Part shown: positions 22,464 to 33,659 of the stretch, one piece after another
Numbering within the stretch: the first letter of the stretch is position 1
Layout: every line of letters starts with the position of its first letter
Origin: Lolium rigidum
Taxonomy: Eukaryota; Streptophyta; Magnoliopsida; Poales; Poaceae
Direction: 5' to 3'
Assembly: GCF_022539505.1 (NCBI RefSeq)
Contig: NC_061514.1
Span: 218,139,837 to 218,203,836, forward strand
DNA: 64,000 nucleotides
Made by a program: the position numbers and the translations under genes
The notes under the pieces: generated by a model
What the model saw: the letters and a program-made list of their open reading frames with translations, nothing else
Database searches by the model: none
What the model was told of the DNA's origin: nothing

Positions 22464-24073
22464 GATCATGATACGTCTCCGACGTATCGATAATTTCTTA
22501 TGTTCTATGCCATATTATTGATGATACCTACATATTTTATGCACACTTTATGTCATATTCGTGCATTTTCTGGAACTAACCTATTAACAAGATGCCGAAG
22601 TGCCAGTTGCTGTTTTCTGCTGTTTTTGGTTTCAGAAATCCTAGTAACGAAATATTCTCGGAATTGGACGAAACGAAGACCCAGGGGCCTATTTTGCCAC
22701 GAACCTTCCAGAAGACCGAAGAGCATACGAAGTGGGGCCACGAGGTGGCCAAAACACAAGGCGGCGCGGCCAAGGGGGGGCCCGTGCCGCCCTGTGGTGT
22801 GGGCCCCTCGTCAGCCCCCCGACTCTGCCCTTCCGCCTACTTAAAGCCTCCGTCGCGAAACCCCTGAGGCGAAAAACCACGATACGGAAAACCTTACTGA
22901 GACGCATCCGCCGCCGATCCCATCTCGGGGGATTCTGGAGATCTCCTCCGGCACCCTGCCGGAGAGGGGATTCATCTCCCGGAGGACTCTACACCGCCAT
23001 GGTCGCCTCCGGAGTGATGAGTGAGTAGTTCACCCCCGGACTATGGGTCCATAGCAGTAGCTAGATGGTTGTCTTCTCCTCATTGTGCTTCATTGTTGGA
23101 TCTTGTGAGCTGCCTAACATGATCAAGATCATCTATCCGTAATACTCTATGTTGTGTTTGTCGGGATCCGATGGATAGAGAATACCATGTTATGTTAATT
23201 ATCAAGTTATTACATATGTGTTGTTTATGATCTTGCATGCTCTCCGTTACTAGTAGAGGCTCGGCCAAGTTTTTGCTTTTAACTCCAAGAGGGAGTATTT
23301 ATGCTCGATAGTGGGTTCATGCCCGCATTGACACCCGAGACAGTGTGACAGAAAGTTCTAAGGTTGTGTTGTGCTGTTGCCACTAGGGATAAAACATTGG
23401 CGCTATGTCCGAGGATGTAGTTGTTGATTACATTACGCACCATACTTAATGCAATTGTCTGTTGCTTTGCAACTTAATACTGGAAGGGGTTCGGATGATA
23501 ACCTGAAGGTGGACTTTTTAGGCATAGATGCAGTTGGATGGAGGTCTATGTACTTTGTCGTAATGCCCAATTAAATCTCACTATACTTATCATGCCATGT
23601 ATGTGCATTGTTATGCCCTCTCTATTTGTCAATTGCCCGACTGTAATTTGTTCACCCAACATGCTTTTATCTTATGGGAGAGACACCTCTAGTGAACTCG
23701 TGGACCCCGGTCCATTCTTTAATACTGAAATACAAATCTGCTGCAATACTTGTTTTTACTGTTTTCTCTGCAAACAATCATCTTCCACACAAGTCGGTTA
23801 ATCCTTTGTTACAGCAAGCCGGTGAGATTGACAACCTCACTGTTTCGTTGGGGCAAAGTACTTTGGTTGTGTTGTGCAGGTTCCACGTTCGCGCCGGAAT
23901 CTCTGGTGTTGCGCCGCACTACATCCCGCCGCCATCAACCTTCAACGTGCTTCTTGGCTCCTCCTGGTTCGATAAACCTTGGTTTTTTTCTGAGGGAAAA
24001 CTTGCTGCTGTGCGCATCATACCTTCCTCTTGGGGTTTCCCAACGAACGTGTGAAATACACGCCATCAGATCA
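22464..24073 (+). mobile_element. Solo LTR with 5-bp target duplication GATCA
   Basis: The LTR runs from TGATACGTCTCCGACG at 22,469 to CACGCCATCA at 24,068 (1,600 bp), with GATCA at 22,464-22,468 and 24,069-24,073. There is no internal domain, so it arose by recombination between two LTRs. The sequence is one of the most abundant LTRs of Triticeae-type genomes as I remember it (Athila/gypsy type). Short frames inside are not genes. Confidence 0.93.
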
Positions 24074-24256
24074 CCAGGTGCAAGAACAGGTGACAACATC
24101 TCACGCCTTATAATATGATGCATATTTTCTTGTTTGCGTGTGTGGAAATGAGGTGGATCACCAGCTGCAAGAAGAGGTGACAACATCTCTCACACGCTCC
24201 TCAACCTCCACAAGCCTTCTTCTCTTCCACTCACTCCTTGGAGTTCGAAACAACAC

Positions 24257-24798
24257 ATGCCATGTCAGAAAGGAAGCTCATACTTGGATGACGACCCGTA
24301 CTACACCGCTCGGTGCCGGCGCTTGGGGCCTCTGATTTGTAGCAGGGAGGCGCCGAGCGACTACGCTCAAGGTCGTCAATGTACCTTCTGCGGCAGGAAG
24401 ACACCGCGCCAGATCTCATGGAGTAACCCTAATCCTGGAAGGAGGTACGACAGCTGCTCCAGGCCAAAGGTAAATCACCATATATTAGGAGCTTTGAAAT
24501 CCCCTTTTCTCGGTGTTTAACTTGCTCTGCTTCTTGTTCCATTGTGCTAGGGTGAAAAAAAATGCAAGTTTTTCCGGTGGTATGACGAGGAAGGTGAGGT
24601 GTTGAGCCCCTTCACGAAGCAACTCATCATTGACCTGCGCGATGCCGTATGGGATAAGATGGAAGATATTTCGTGCTTAGAGCTCGAACTGCTACAACAA
24701 AAGGGGAAGAAAGAAGGCAGCGTATGAGAGTGATTTTAATGGTGTTGGTTTCAGTAGGTTTAGCAATGTCTCTTGGTATGATTACGTTTGCACGGTGA
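24257..24798 (+). CDS. Small zf-GRF zinc-finger protein, two exons, shifted before its membrane tail
   Basis: Exon 1 24,257-24,469, intron GTAAAT...GCTAG, exon 2 from 24,551, phase 0. The GRF-type zinc finger spans the intron: CTFCGRKTPRQISW, then NPGRRYDSC, then CKFFRWYDEE; the C.CG...NPGRrF..C...C.fF.W order is diagnostic. A helical tail follows (ISCLELELLQQKGKKEG). The current frame stops at TGA 24,725-24,727 (129 aa). One base out of phase, MRVILMVLVSVGLAM... runs to TGA 24,796-24,798, a hydrophobic anchor typical of the C-terminus of grass zf-GRF proteins. So the intact protein was probably about 152 aa with a tail anchor, and the shift lies at GGCAGCG. The start codon is the first ATG in frame and is not proven. 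GRF fingers bind single-stranded nucleic acid in other proteins; the role of the small plant forms is unknown, and many lie in transposon-rich DNA. Confidence 0.75.
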
Positions 24799-25510
24799 GC
24801 TCAGCCACGTGTCTTCGTCCTTGACTGGGCTAGCTATGTGTCTTTCCGCTATCTTTCTCCCCCTTCTCGCTTGAGAGTCGCTCCGTCCTCACTGGGCTGC
24901 TCTCTCCATTTCATCGGCCGGCCTCACCGGCCGAAGTGGACAGGTGAGCCGAGTATCGTCTACTCTAGATACTTCTCCGGCAGGTTGTAGGTCTAGTTTT
25001 AGATCTCGCTGGGTTGTGGTTGTAAAATACAAGTACGTGGTTGCATTTTCTTTCCTTCGAGGGGCCTTGTATTTTGGAAAGTTGTAATGCAACACTAATT
25101 CTGATCTACAAAAGTATAATCTTCTTTTTATTAGATTATTAGGTTGTACACTCTATATAGAGCAGTTTCATACAATAGTTATTTATCACTTGGAGACAAT
25201 GAGTTTGAGGCCAGAGGAGGTTATTTGCTTGAGATGCAAATGGCCAGGATGTAGGAACGAAATCCTCTGTAAACACAAATTTGGAAATTGAGGTGGATGT
25301 ATGTAGTTGCAATTACAACTTTTTTTACAAAGTGTTGCAGTACAGTTGCTGAAACATTTTCAGCTTCGCGTAATTAAACAAACAAATAATACACTCATTC
25401 AACATTGATGCACCTATCATAAGTTTGAGACATGGACAGAATGCTAGTTATGCGATTACAACACGATGATAATTTCATGGTGGGAATCTATTCCTGATCA
25501 CTATCTACAT
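24799..25510. other. Intergenic sequence downstream of the zf-GRF gene
   Basis: AT-rich; may hold the 3' untranslated region of the zf-GRF gene and the 3' flank of the TNP2 remnant. No gene or defined repeat seen. Confidence 0.4.
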
Positions 25511-27071
25511 TCATTTCGCCATAACTACAATTGCCATTGTAGTACTCACCATTGGTAGTGCGGGAAAAAGGGAACACTTTTTAGCATGCATAGCTAGAAC
25601 TAAAGTATCATCCTTGGTCCATCGACTTCTTGCATGTGTGTTTTTCGAAGATCTGTTATTTTTGAGAGCAGTTTTCTCCTCCGGTGTAAGCCAAGCACAT
25701 CTAAACAAAACCACAGACATGTCACCATGGTACTGTAACATAATAATGTCTTTCAGGGTTCCATGGCAAGCAATCATGTCTTCATCTTCGCCATATGTGC
25801 TTGCTATGATGATTCCACCGTTCTCTCGCTTCTTATTCGCACCCCTTACAGCCGTGAAACATCGAACCCCATTCACTATACATGCTGAATATTTTGTGAT
25901 TCTGTGATCAGGACCACATGCCAACGCGAAGAGATCATCATCTACCAGATTGCCATTCTTAATCTTCAGTATCTGCCAAAACACAAGCAAAGAAATATAT
26001 CACCATCTTCTGATAAAACCTCGGTTCCAAGAGTTCTTACAATGTGAGAATGAAAACTAACATAGCATCTGAACCATGATGCAAACCCTGTAGCCATCAT
26101 TTTTTGAATGTCTGGCACCCCTCCTTTCTCCAACTCTTTTCTGAACATTCTGCTAAAAATTGGAAAATAAGTCAATAGGTAGATAAGCATGTTCGAAGGT
26201 ACGCAAGTAATAGATGTGAATAACATACTCTCTGTATTGCACAACTTCATCATAGCTATTCAACACAAACCACACTATTTCATCAATTTCACCTTTAAAA
26301 TATCCATAATCGTATCCAGAAGTACAACTAACTCCATGCCCAAAAAGGTCTATACTTTTCCTCACACCATGCTTCATAGCATACAACCACTTCTCGGCTG
26401 GGAACTTCCACCTATATTGGAGAGGAGCTTGGAGCATCACCTCTTCTTCCGGTAAATGTAGAGCTAACTCGATTATTGCTGCAATTTGGTCTTTTGGATG
26501 ATTTGAAACACCATTCTTGTCACAGTGAACAAAAGCAGCATATCCTCTTGTTGTACGCCCTGAATAATTACTCAGAGTTGGGTAAGCGTTAATGCAGTAT
26601 AGATTATGTCCCTAATAGACAGTTGCGGTTTGTAGGTCTGCAAAAAACGCATCACACCGATCAGCATCATTAACTGGCACCTCGGCAATATGTTCCATAA
26701 CATCTGCAAGAAATTCCTCTGCATGATTTGCCCCTCCACTATCAGCATCATTGTCAGGCACGTCGAGAGGATGTTCAATGACATTAGCAGCAAATCCCTC
26801 TGTATGATTCACCTCTCCATGATAAGCATCATTGTTGACAGGCACCTCCGTACATGGGCAGAGTACTATACTTGAGATTCAAACACTCCGTACATGGGCA
26901 GAATATTTTATCATTCTCACGGAATATATCTCGAACAAAGTTCATAAATCCAATCAGACCTTCCACGTATTCTTTCGAAAAATGCGAACCATGCCTCACC
27001 CATTTTCTATCCATCAAGTGACACTGATCTGCACAATATTTGGAGGATTCAAATTTCAGAAAATTGTCCAA
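25511..27071 (-). pseudogene. Deleted CACTA transposase (TNP2-like)
   Basis: Read on the minus strand from MDNFLKFESSKYC at 27,071. The N-terminal transposase-associated domain is present (LMDRKWVRHGSHFSKEYVEG, FCPCTECLNLKY). The central catalytic Transposase_21 region is missing. Then an acidic stretch with three 27-residue repeats follows (VPVNNDAYHGEVNHTEGF, VPDNDADSGGANHAEEF, VPVNDADRCDAFFADL), and then the C-terminal DUF4218/DUF4216-like parts: FPAEKWLYAMKHGVRKS, SYDEVVQYREYV, ATGFASWFRCYV, ACGPDHRITKYSACIVNGVR, GTLKDIIMLQYHGDMSVVLF. Splice-like breaks occur near 26,150 and 25,975. TNP2 normally cuts CACTA termini; without its catalytic core this copy cannot. The flanking CACTA termini were not found. 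Confidence 0.7.
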
Positions 27072-28080
27072 AAAAATACTTCCAGAGCGTTCTAAAATTG
27101 CACATTACTCGGAGACAATTATTTTAGGACGGATGTACTAGTAATATATGGATGATACTTTTATAGATTTTTTCTATAAAGGGAATGTATTAAAATCAGA
27201 AGATACCAATGCAACATCCTAATGGTAGTACGGATGCACACAACCAAAAAAGAGAAAGAGGCCAGAGCCTTACCGTGGCTGCAACCTGCCGGCCTGAAGA
27301 AGTGGTTATTTAGAGCAGGCTAGACGCTGGAGAATGTGGTGAGCTGCAAGCAATGGTGGACGATGGTGATGGATCCGCTCGGGTGCCGGCGGCAGCAGAC
27401 GGAGGGGAGACCGGTAGACATCGTGGAGGAGTATGGCGAAGTTGTACGGGGCACAGGTGGCAATGGATCTACCTTGCGTCGCCGTGCTAGCTAGCTAGTT
27501 ATGGGCAGCGCTGCAGGTCACGCAACCCCGGTCGGCCCGCCTGAATTTGGTAATTCAAAATTTTGGGGAAAGCCCTCCCGCCGAATACAGTTTGAAGGGC
27601 GCGAACACTGTTTTATTTTTAGACAAGACCAAAGTCTATCGAGTCGTTCTGAGAAGAACATGATCTAGCTGAATAGATCTGGGCTGGGATATAACTTCCC
27701 AGGAATAGGCCTTGGGCCCATTATTCGACTTCGAATATATTCTGGGCTCTTTTGTGTGTCTTGTTTCAACAAGAATAAACTGGAATTGGGCCAAGTAATT
27801 TCCTCTGCGTGTCTTGTTTCGACCTGAATAAATTGTCCTTGGGCCTTTAGTCAGCCAATCTGGCCCAAGGACACCACGACGCGTAGCTGACAGGTGGGAC
27901 ACATAGTGAATCCAGTAGGTCCCACGGCTACATTTGGGCCGACGGGGTTGGGACCAGGGACCCACCAAGCTCTGACATATGGGCCCCACAAGTTCTGACA
28001 TATTGGGTCCACACTATGGCATGTAGGGCCGCCCAAGCTCGGGCATGCTGGGACCCACCAGGCTCTGACATGTGGACCCC
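27072..28080. other. 5' flank of the TNP2 remnant and diverged GGGCCC/GGTCCC-rich repeats
   Basis: Includes a short Stowaway-like end (TTATTTTAGGACGGATG near 27,120), a GC-rich stretch, and from about 27,880 degenerate copies of TCTGACATATGGGCCCCAC-type units that grade into the tandem array that follows. No gene seen. Confidence 0.45.
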
Positions 28081-28082
28081 AC

Positions 28083-28370
28083 AGATCTCTGGCATGCCGG
28101 GCCCACTAAAACTGTCATACGTGGGTCCCACAAGGCTCTAACATGCGGCCCCCATAGATCTCTGGCATGCCGGACCCACCAAAACTCTCAGAGAAGGGTC
28201 CCACCAGGCTCTAACATGCGCCCCCCATAGATCTCTGGCATGCTGGACCCACCAAAACTCTCAGAGAAGGGTCGCACCAGGCTCTGACATGCAGCCCCAC
28301 AGATCTCTAGCGTGCCGGACCCACCAAAACTCTCAGAGAAGGGTCCCAGCAGGCTCTGACCTGTGGGGCC
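28083..28370. repeat. 72-73 bp tandem repeat, four copies
   Basis: AGATCTCT(G)GC begins copies at 28,083, 28,156, 28,229 and 28,301. Units contain ACTCTCAGAGAAGGGTCCCA and CCAGGCTCTAACATGCG. They look like subterminal repeats of a CACTA element. Confidence 0.9.
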
Positions 28371-28870
28371 ATGCGTCCAGAATTGACGGCAGGCAAACAC
28401 TTGTGCTGGCATATGCGCAAAAAAATTGGCATGGGAACTGCCATGTGGAACCCATGTTGGTGGTACTGACAATTCTAGTCCACTTCACATGCTGGGAGGC
28501 TGTCGGAACGGGCGGCCCCACGCAGGTGGGTCGTGTCGGCACCTAACATGCGGGCCCGAGTGGTGCAGGCCAGGTACATGTGTGCAGACAGTGGTTGTCT
28601 CCCCTTACAAATATGGGTCCCAGTGTTGCAGACCTTGGACTGTTGTGCGGGCAGACAGAAAAGTACGTGAACATGAGCGTGCAGAGTGTGGGTCAGGTGT
28701 GTCCACCGGCCTGAAGCCCAGTTGTTGTGATGCCCACCCCTTGCTCACTCAGCAGTTCAGGCCGCCAACCACCCGCGACGCTCATTTCTACACAATCACT
28801 TACGTTTTGATCTCGCCCGTCACTAATTTTTCGGGCCCGAGGGGCAAAAGAGTCATTTGACCATAAAATT
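28371..28870. other. GC-rich flank with repeated GGTCCCA/GGGCCC motifs
   Basis: No coding signal. Possible continuation of transposon subterminal sequence up to the AT-rich LTR region. Confidence 0.35.
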
Positions 28871-30805
28871 ATTTCCAAAATTATAAATAAATCCATAAAC
28901 CCTAGAATAACTCTAAATAAATAAATAAAAATTTGTAGACCACGTAAAATTTTGTGATCTATTCAAAACAAATACTTTCATCATAAATTGAACAAATATC
29001 AAAAATAAGTATGATGAACTATTACCAATTAAATTGGATAGAGAAATTTTAAGTCTTTCAATAATTAAAAGAAGAATAATAAATCATAATTTATTCTAAA
29101 ATTGAAATACAAAAAAATAAATATTCCTTGGAATAAACTCCTTAATACAAATAACAAAGAATTATTCTAATAACTCTTAAGGAGTATTTATAAATCGTGC
29201 TTATCCGCCACCTCTGGCATTAAATAATTAAGCATCGGGGAGGGGGAACAACCCTAAAAATCTAAAGCATGCATATTTGAATCTTTAACCATTTCCCTTA
29301 TCGGACAATGATGCTATCTTTCAGAAATAGAGGACCAGGGTCAGTCCAAACAATCCAACTGCACTACCTTGCAGTCATTAGGAAAGTTCATCGCTTGCTC
29401 ATGTCACTTTGAGTATTTTTACCAAATTACTTGCAAAGTATTATACTTATCACTCTTGCTTGAAAAGCAAAAATACTATTTTCATAACTATGAATATGAC
29501 TATGTGGTGGGCAATGGAATCATGGTATGAGTATTGTGGAGGTTCCATTGCAATGGGTTTATATCCATCTAGGATTAATAACAAATGTCGTACAGTGATT
29601 CTTGTGCCGTAAGACCCGTGTTAACCATAAGATCTGGAGTGGGACGGAGTAGTCAGTTTTATTTCTTCCTCTCGTACATCAACAGATGCGCTTACCGTAG
29701 CAGTTGTATCTTGCAAGAACAACCGGATGGGTGGGGAACCTTTAAGTCCCCACGGTAATGCGGTCTATGATGGGTTGCAGAAGGTCGGTGAAGGTATCAA
29801 GGTCGGATGATACCCAATGGGGTATGCTGACCGGCGGGGATATTAGTCGAGGTCGGATGATATCCAATGGATATGCTGACCGGCGAGGACCCAAGGTTAG
29901 AACTGCAACAAAGGGCGGGTGCAGGGTCACGGAGAAATGCAATGATTGGCTAGGACCTTATACCAGGCCTCACACCATGGAAGTGTGGACGGAAAAGCTG
30001 CCCGGTTGGCACCAAGGTTAAGATCTCTTATGGGTAAAGAAACACACCTCTGCAAAGTGTAACGAATCGTGACATGTCACTCCCTGTTCCAAGTTTTGGA
30101 ACTACAAACACGGCCAGAAAGGAACTCCATGAAGTTCTAGACACCCGATGAAGGCTGACAGACATAGCTCTTCGGAATAAAAACAACCTTTTGAAGAAAT
30201 GCTTACAAAAACCTGCATTGGCATATGACTCTGTAGTCTAGTGCCGTAGCTAGTGCATAAAACACCTCTTTCCTATAATGAACTTGTTGAGTACGCTCGT
30301 ACTAATGCCTCTTATAATCCCCTGCTTAGATTGTCTAAACCACCCGGAGGAAGCCAATGATGGACTCGAAGGAGCAGATGGGATCTGCTATGAAGAACTA
30401 GATCCCTCCGGAGGGGTAGAGGGGGTGGATTACCTGATAGTCTACGGAACCGGAGAGGTTCCAGAAGAGAACACCGCTTAAGTCACACCAGTAGGAGTAG
30501 TCGAGCAGCACCAAACTCTATAGTATTTAGTTGCTCGAGTAGAAATGGTATTTAGCCTGCTACGACCCATATTGTATAAGTTAAGTAGGGTTCACCTAGA
30601 ACCTTTGAGTTATCCTCTATGGACGCAGGAGGTGCTCCAGTATGATGTACATATATGGCTTGTAATATTATGTGAGTGAAATAAAGAACATATATGTTTC
30701 TGTTGTACTACTCTGAGGGATGTAATATTTGCGGATTGGTACTTCACACATGTTATGTCAACGACTGGAATACTACAACATGCAGTGGTATGCAGGGTCA
30801 CCACA
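28870..30805 (+). repeat. LTR of host element H (left edge uncertain)
   Basis: The right edge is fixed by GGTCACCACA (ending 30,805) followed by a primer-binding site. Inside are an imperfect tandem repeat (GGTCGGATGATACCCAATGG at 29,803 and GGTCGGATGATATCCAATGG at 29,851) and an AT-rich 5' part. The left terminus cannot be fixed; 28,870 is only where AT-rich LTR-like sequence starts. Confidence 0.45.
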
Positions 30806-30807
30806 GT

Positions 30808-30819
30808 TGGTATCAAAGC
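30808..30819 (+). other. Primer-binding site of element H
   Basis: TGGTATCAAAGC, close to the initiator-Met tRNA primer site, three bases after the LTR end. Confidence 0.65.
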
Positions 30820-31021
30820 AAAAGCTTTTTACCTTAGGTTGGAACCTAGTTAATGGGAGAACCTGTAGGAGTCAAATACAAGTAGTAAAGGATTCTCTAA
30901 AAATATGATGTATATTCACTTGAGAATAATACATTCATATCTTTTAGTGCGATAATTCTTTATTATTACTATTATAATGCATTATTACTGATATTATATT
31001 CTTTCTTATCTACAACCAATT

Positions 31022-31365
31022 ATGGCCAGTTCACGTTTGGGACGGAACGTTAAGGTGAAAGAATCTAGTCTGGATGTCTATGATTGAGGACTTGCAGACA
31101 TACTTCGTGCTATGTTGCTAGAATTTGGGTGTGATCCCCAGATTCGAGTGATGACATACATGTACTATAATGGTACTGTACTAGCAAAATGTAGAGTTGG
31201 ACTCCAATTACCTGAAGAATTAGATATGAGCCCAGTAATGCCTGCAGGAGAGGCAAGAACCATTAGGATAGCCTACCATATAGCTATCCTAAAAGCCATC
31301 ACTGAGATACGCGAGCATAAGACAAAAGATCTTATTGGCTCCGAGTTTACCCATATTCCACATAT
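31022..31365 (+). pseudogene. 5' half of unknown ORF of element H, split by insertion
   Basis: Starts MASSRLGRNVKVKES about 200 bases after the primer-binding site, has one in-frame TGA near 31,085 (DVYD*GLAD), then runs open (FGCDPQIRVMTYMYYNG, KAITEIREHKTKDLIG) to the CATAT target site at 31,361-31,365. Without the insertion and one CATAT copy the frame continues directly into 40,234 (304 codons in total, including the stop). No gag, protease, polymerase or nucleic-acid-binding motif is visible. Position suggests a gag-place protein of a LARD-like or divergent gypsy element. Function unknown. Confidence 0.6.
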
Positions 31366-32286
31366 TGATGTGGACATGAATACCTCGGATACGACCAAAT
31401 ATGATACACGCATATATATTTATCAGGTGATTTCCATTACTACATTCAAAATATATTATTCTATTATTAGAAGCAAAATTACTACATCTGTATTTTTAAT
31501 ATGCAGAAATAAAAGAGATACATACAAACCTCGCGTAAAAACGCGAGATGGAGTCGAAAAGATATTCAGGACAAGAGAAGCCTGCGTAGCAGATCAATGG
31601 ATGCATGAGTTTGTGTGGACATCCAATTCAAGTCAAAGAAATGGCAGCCGTGTGCATGCCACATGCATTCTCCTAGAGGCTTTATGCACCACGCATGGGA
31701 AGTGGGCCCTGGGGTCAACATGAATGGCAGCCGATGGCCTACATGCATGCATAATGGTGCATACAACAATGCGACCTTGGGCTGGACTTTGGCGTTAAGA
31801 ACCAAGTTGTCCAGGTGCAACGTGAAGGCCCAAACAACCAGATCTTCATCGTCCGCGATGGACGTGCGAGCGGCACAGCCTTACGTCTCCAATAAATAGT
31901 CAGCCGTCATCTAGGTTAAAACTCGGATTTTGATTAGATTAAAAGTTAGCCATTGCTTGCAACTCTCGTGTACTTCTTTTGAGGCCAACGCCCGAACAAG
32001 ACCGACTATTCGGAATCCCACCTTTGTCAATAAAACTTTCATCTTTCATCCGCAATATTCTGATTGCATCATTAGTTCTTACTTGTTCTCGATTTCGGGT
32101 AGGAATTAAGACCCTCGCTGGTCAGGCTGATCGTGCATCCGCAAGATCAGTAACTCCCGGAGATTGTCCTAGCGATTGCATTGGCGCACGAGCTTTGCAC
32201 GTGTAGTCGGATCGTCAAGCACGAACTCCACCAACAAATCGAATTATCCCCATCTCATCGAAAGATCGGACACCTTTGCCCTATCA
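31366..32286 (+). repeat. LTR 1 of tandem gag-only element
   Basis: 921 bp, TG...CA. Contains AATAAA near 32,027. Near-identical to LTR 2 and LTR 3 apart from CAG/CTG-site differences (for example TTTCGGGTAGG against TTTCAGGTAGG). Confidence 0.93.
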
Positions 32287-32288
32287 AG

Positions 32289-32298
32289 TGGTATCAGA
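32289..32298 (+). other. Primer-binding site, internal domain 1
   Basis: TGGTATCAGA two bases after LTR 1, initiator-Met tRNA type. The same site lies at 36,260-36,269 after LTR 2. Confidence 0.8.
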
Positions 32299-33659
32299 TT
32301 TCAGGTTGCTCGGTGAGATTTACAGTTTTCCTAGTGTAGATTTGTTTTTACCTATAACCCAGAAAAAAGCCCCACAAAAAGAAGTTAGATTAGTTCATCC
32401 TCGCCTAAAACCAGTCTTAGCCCTTTTGCTATCACCACTTTGTTTTTGTTTTGTTGAATTTTCGTTGCATCGTGTCGAGTTGCTGGTTTTAGAGTCTAGT
32501 CTTTTAGAGTTTTGAGTTCTATTCACGGTTTATCACGTCGCGTCGCTCGTTTCTATCTTTTGCTTGTTTCGCTGTCGGCCGCCGCCACCATACAATACAA
32601 TAGATCTTTTGATAGTAGTTTCCGCTTCTGCATCACCTATCTCAATTTACCGGCCCGCACCATCATATCCTATAACTGCCGTCGCCGCTGCCTCAAGTTA
32701 CACCATCTCTTGTTCGCCTCCTACCACCATAGAGTCCACCTTTCGTTCCAAAAGAAAAACAAACGTGGCAAAGCCAGATCCGTTTCTTGTTTTCCACTTC
32801 ACTATTCTATTTTGCAAAGTTCTGGTCGGCATCCAAAAAGAAAGGAAAGAAAAAAAAAAAAAAAAAAAAAACCGGTGCATACAAAGGGGGTCTGATTGGT
32901 AAAAAGAAAAGAAAAAAAAAAGAAAAAAAGAGATAAATAGAGAGAACCGATCAGACCTACCGTTTGGTGTAGAGAATTGGTTCCATCTTTTATCTTCTTG
33001 GCAACCGTGCACTAGCAGGAGAGTGATATCCATTGTTCTTGGAACTTGATAGCTAGTTGTAGTTCGAGCTGGTCCATCGTTGGCAGACTATTTATTTGAA
33101 CTTGATACATCTGACCTTTCAACGCTGAATCTATCTACTGCATCTGACCATCATTTTTTTTTCCTTTCCCGCAAGACATCTCCTGTCGGGAGTCAGTTGC
33201 CGACAGCCTAGACGTGTCGTGTTTTGAAGCACACTTCTCCATTGCATTAAATCACATCTGTTTCATACAGACATTCAAATATCTTCTATTCGGAGCGTGA
33301 TATGTCATCTGTGTCTTAGGCTCGCGTCTCTAGCACAGTCTAGCCTAGGACCAGCACTTGACAATTTTGAACGAATTTTCAGCTTTACATTGATTATTGT
33401 GGTTGTAGTTCCACATATATTAAGCCTACCTACAGCTCTACATATTTCTACATCGTGCGGTATACGTGTGCTTGGTAATCGCTTCGCTCAATCTTTGGAG
33501 TTACTTGATACCGTTGGTTGCCGATCGCCGCCTCCTGAATGGTAAGAACTTGTAAGAATTTTATACCTGCAATTTTGTGAGCGGCATACCACCACTACCA
33601 CCTAGTAGTTGATAGGAACATATACTTGTTATTTGTTTCTTGTTTTCTACTAATCATGG

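Noticed and set aside
22500..24118. Several 90-125 residue frames between 22.5 and 24.1 kb
   Set aside because: All fall inside a solo LTR with a perfect 5-bp target duplication.
31112..31723. 203-residue single gene
   Set aside because: It is a chimera: the first half belongs to element H's ORF and the second half is LTR 1 of the inserted element, joined across the CATAT target site.
32512..33033. Frames of about 110-127 residues in the leader of internal domain 1, repeated in domain 2
   Set aside because: They lie between primer site and gag and run through poly-A (poly-Lys); no domain.
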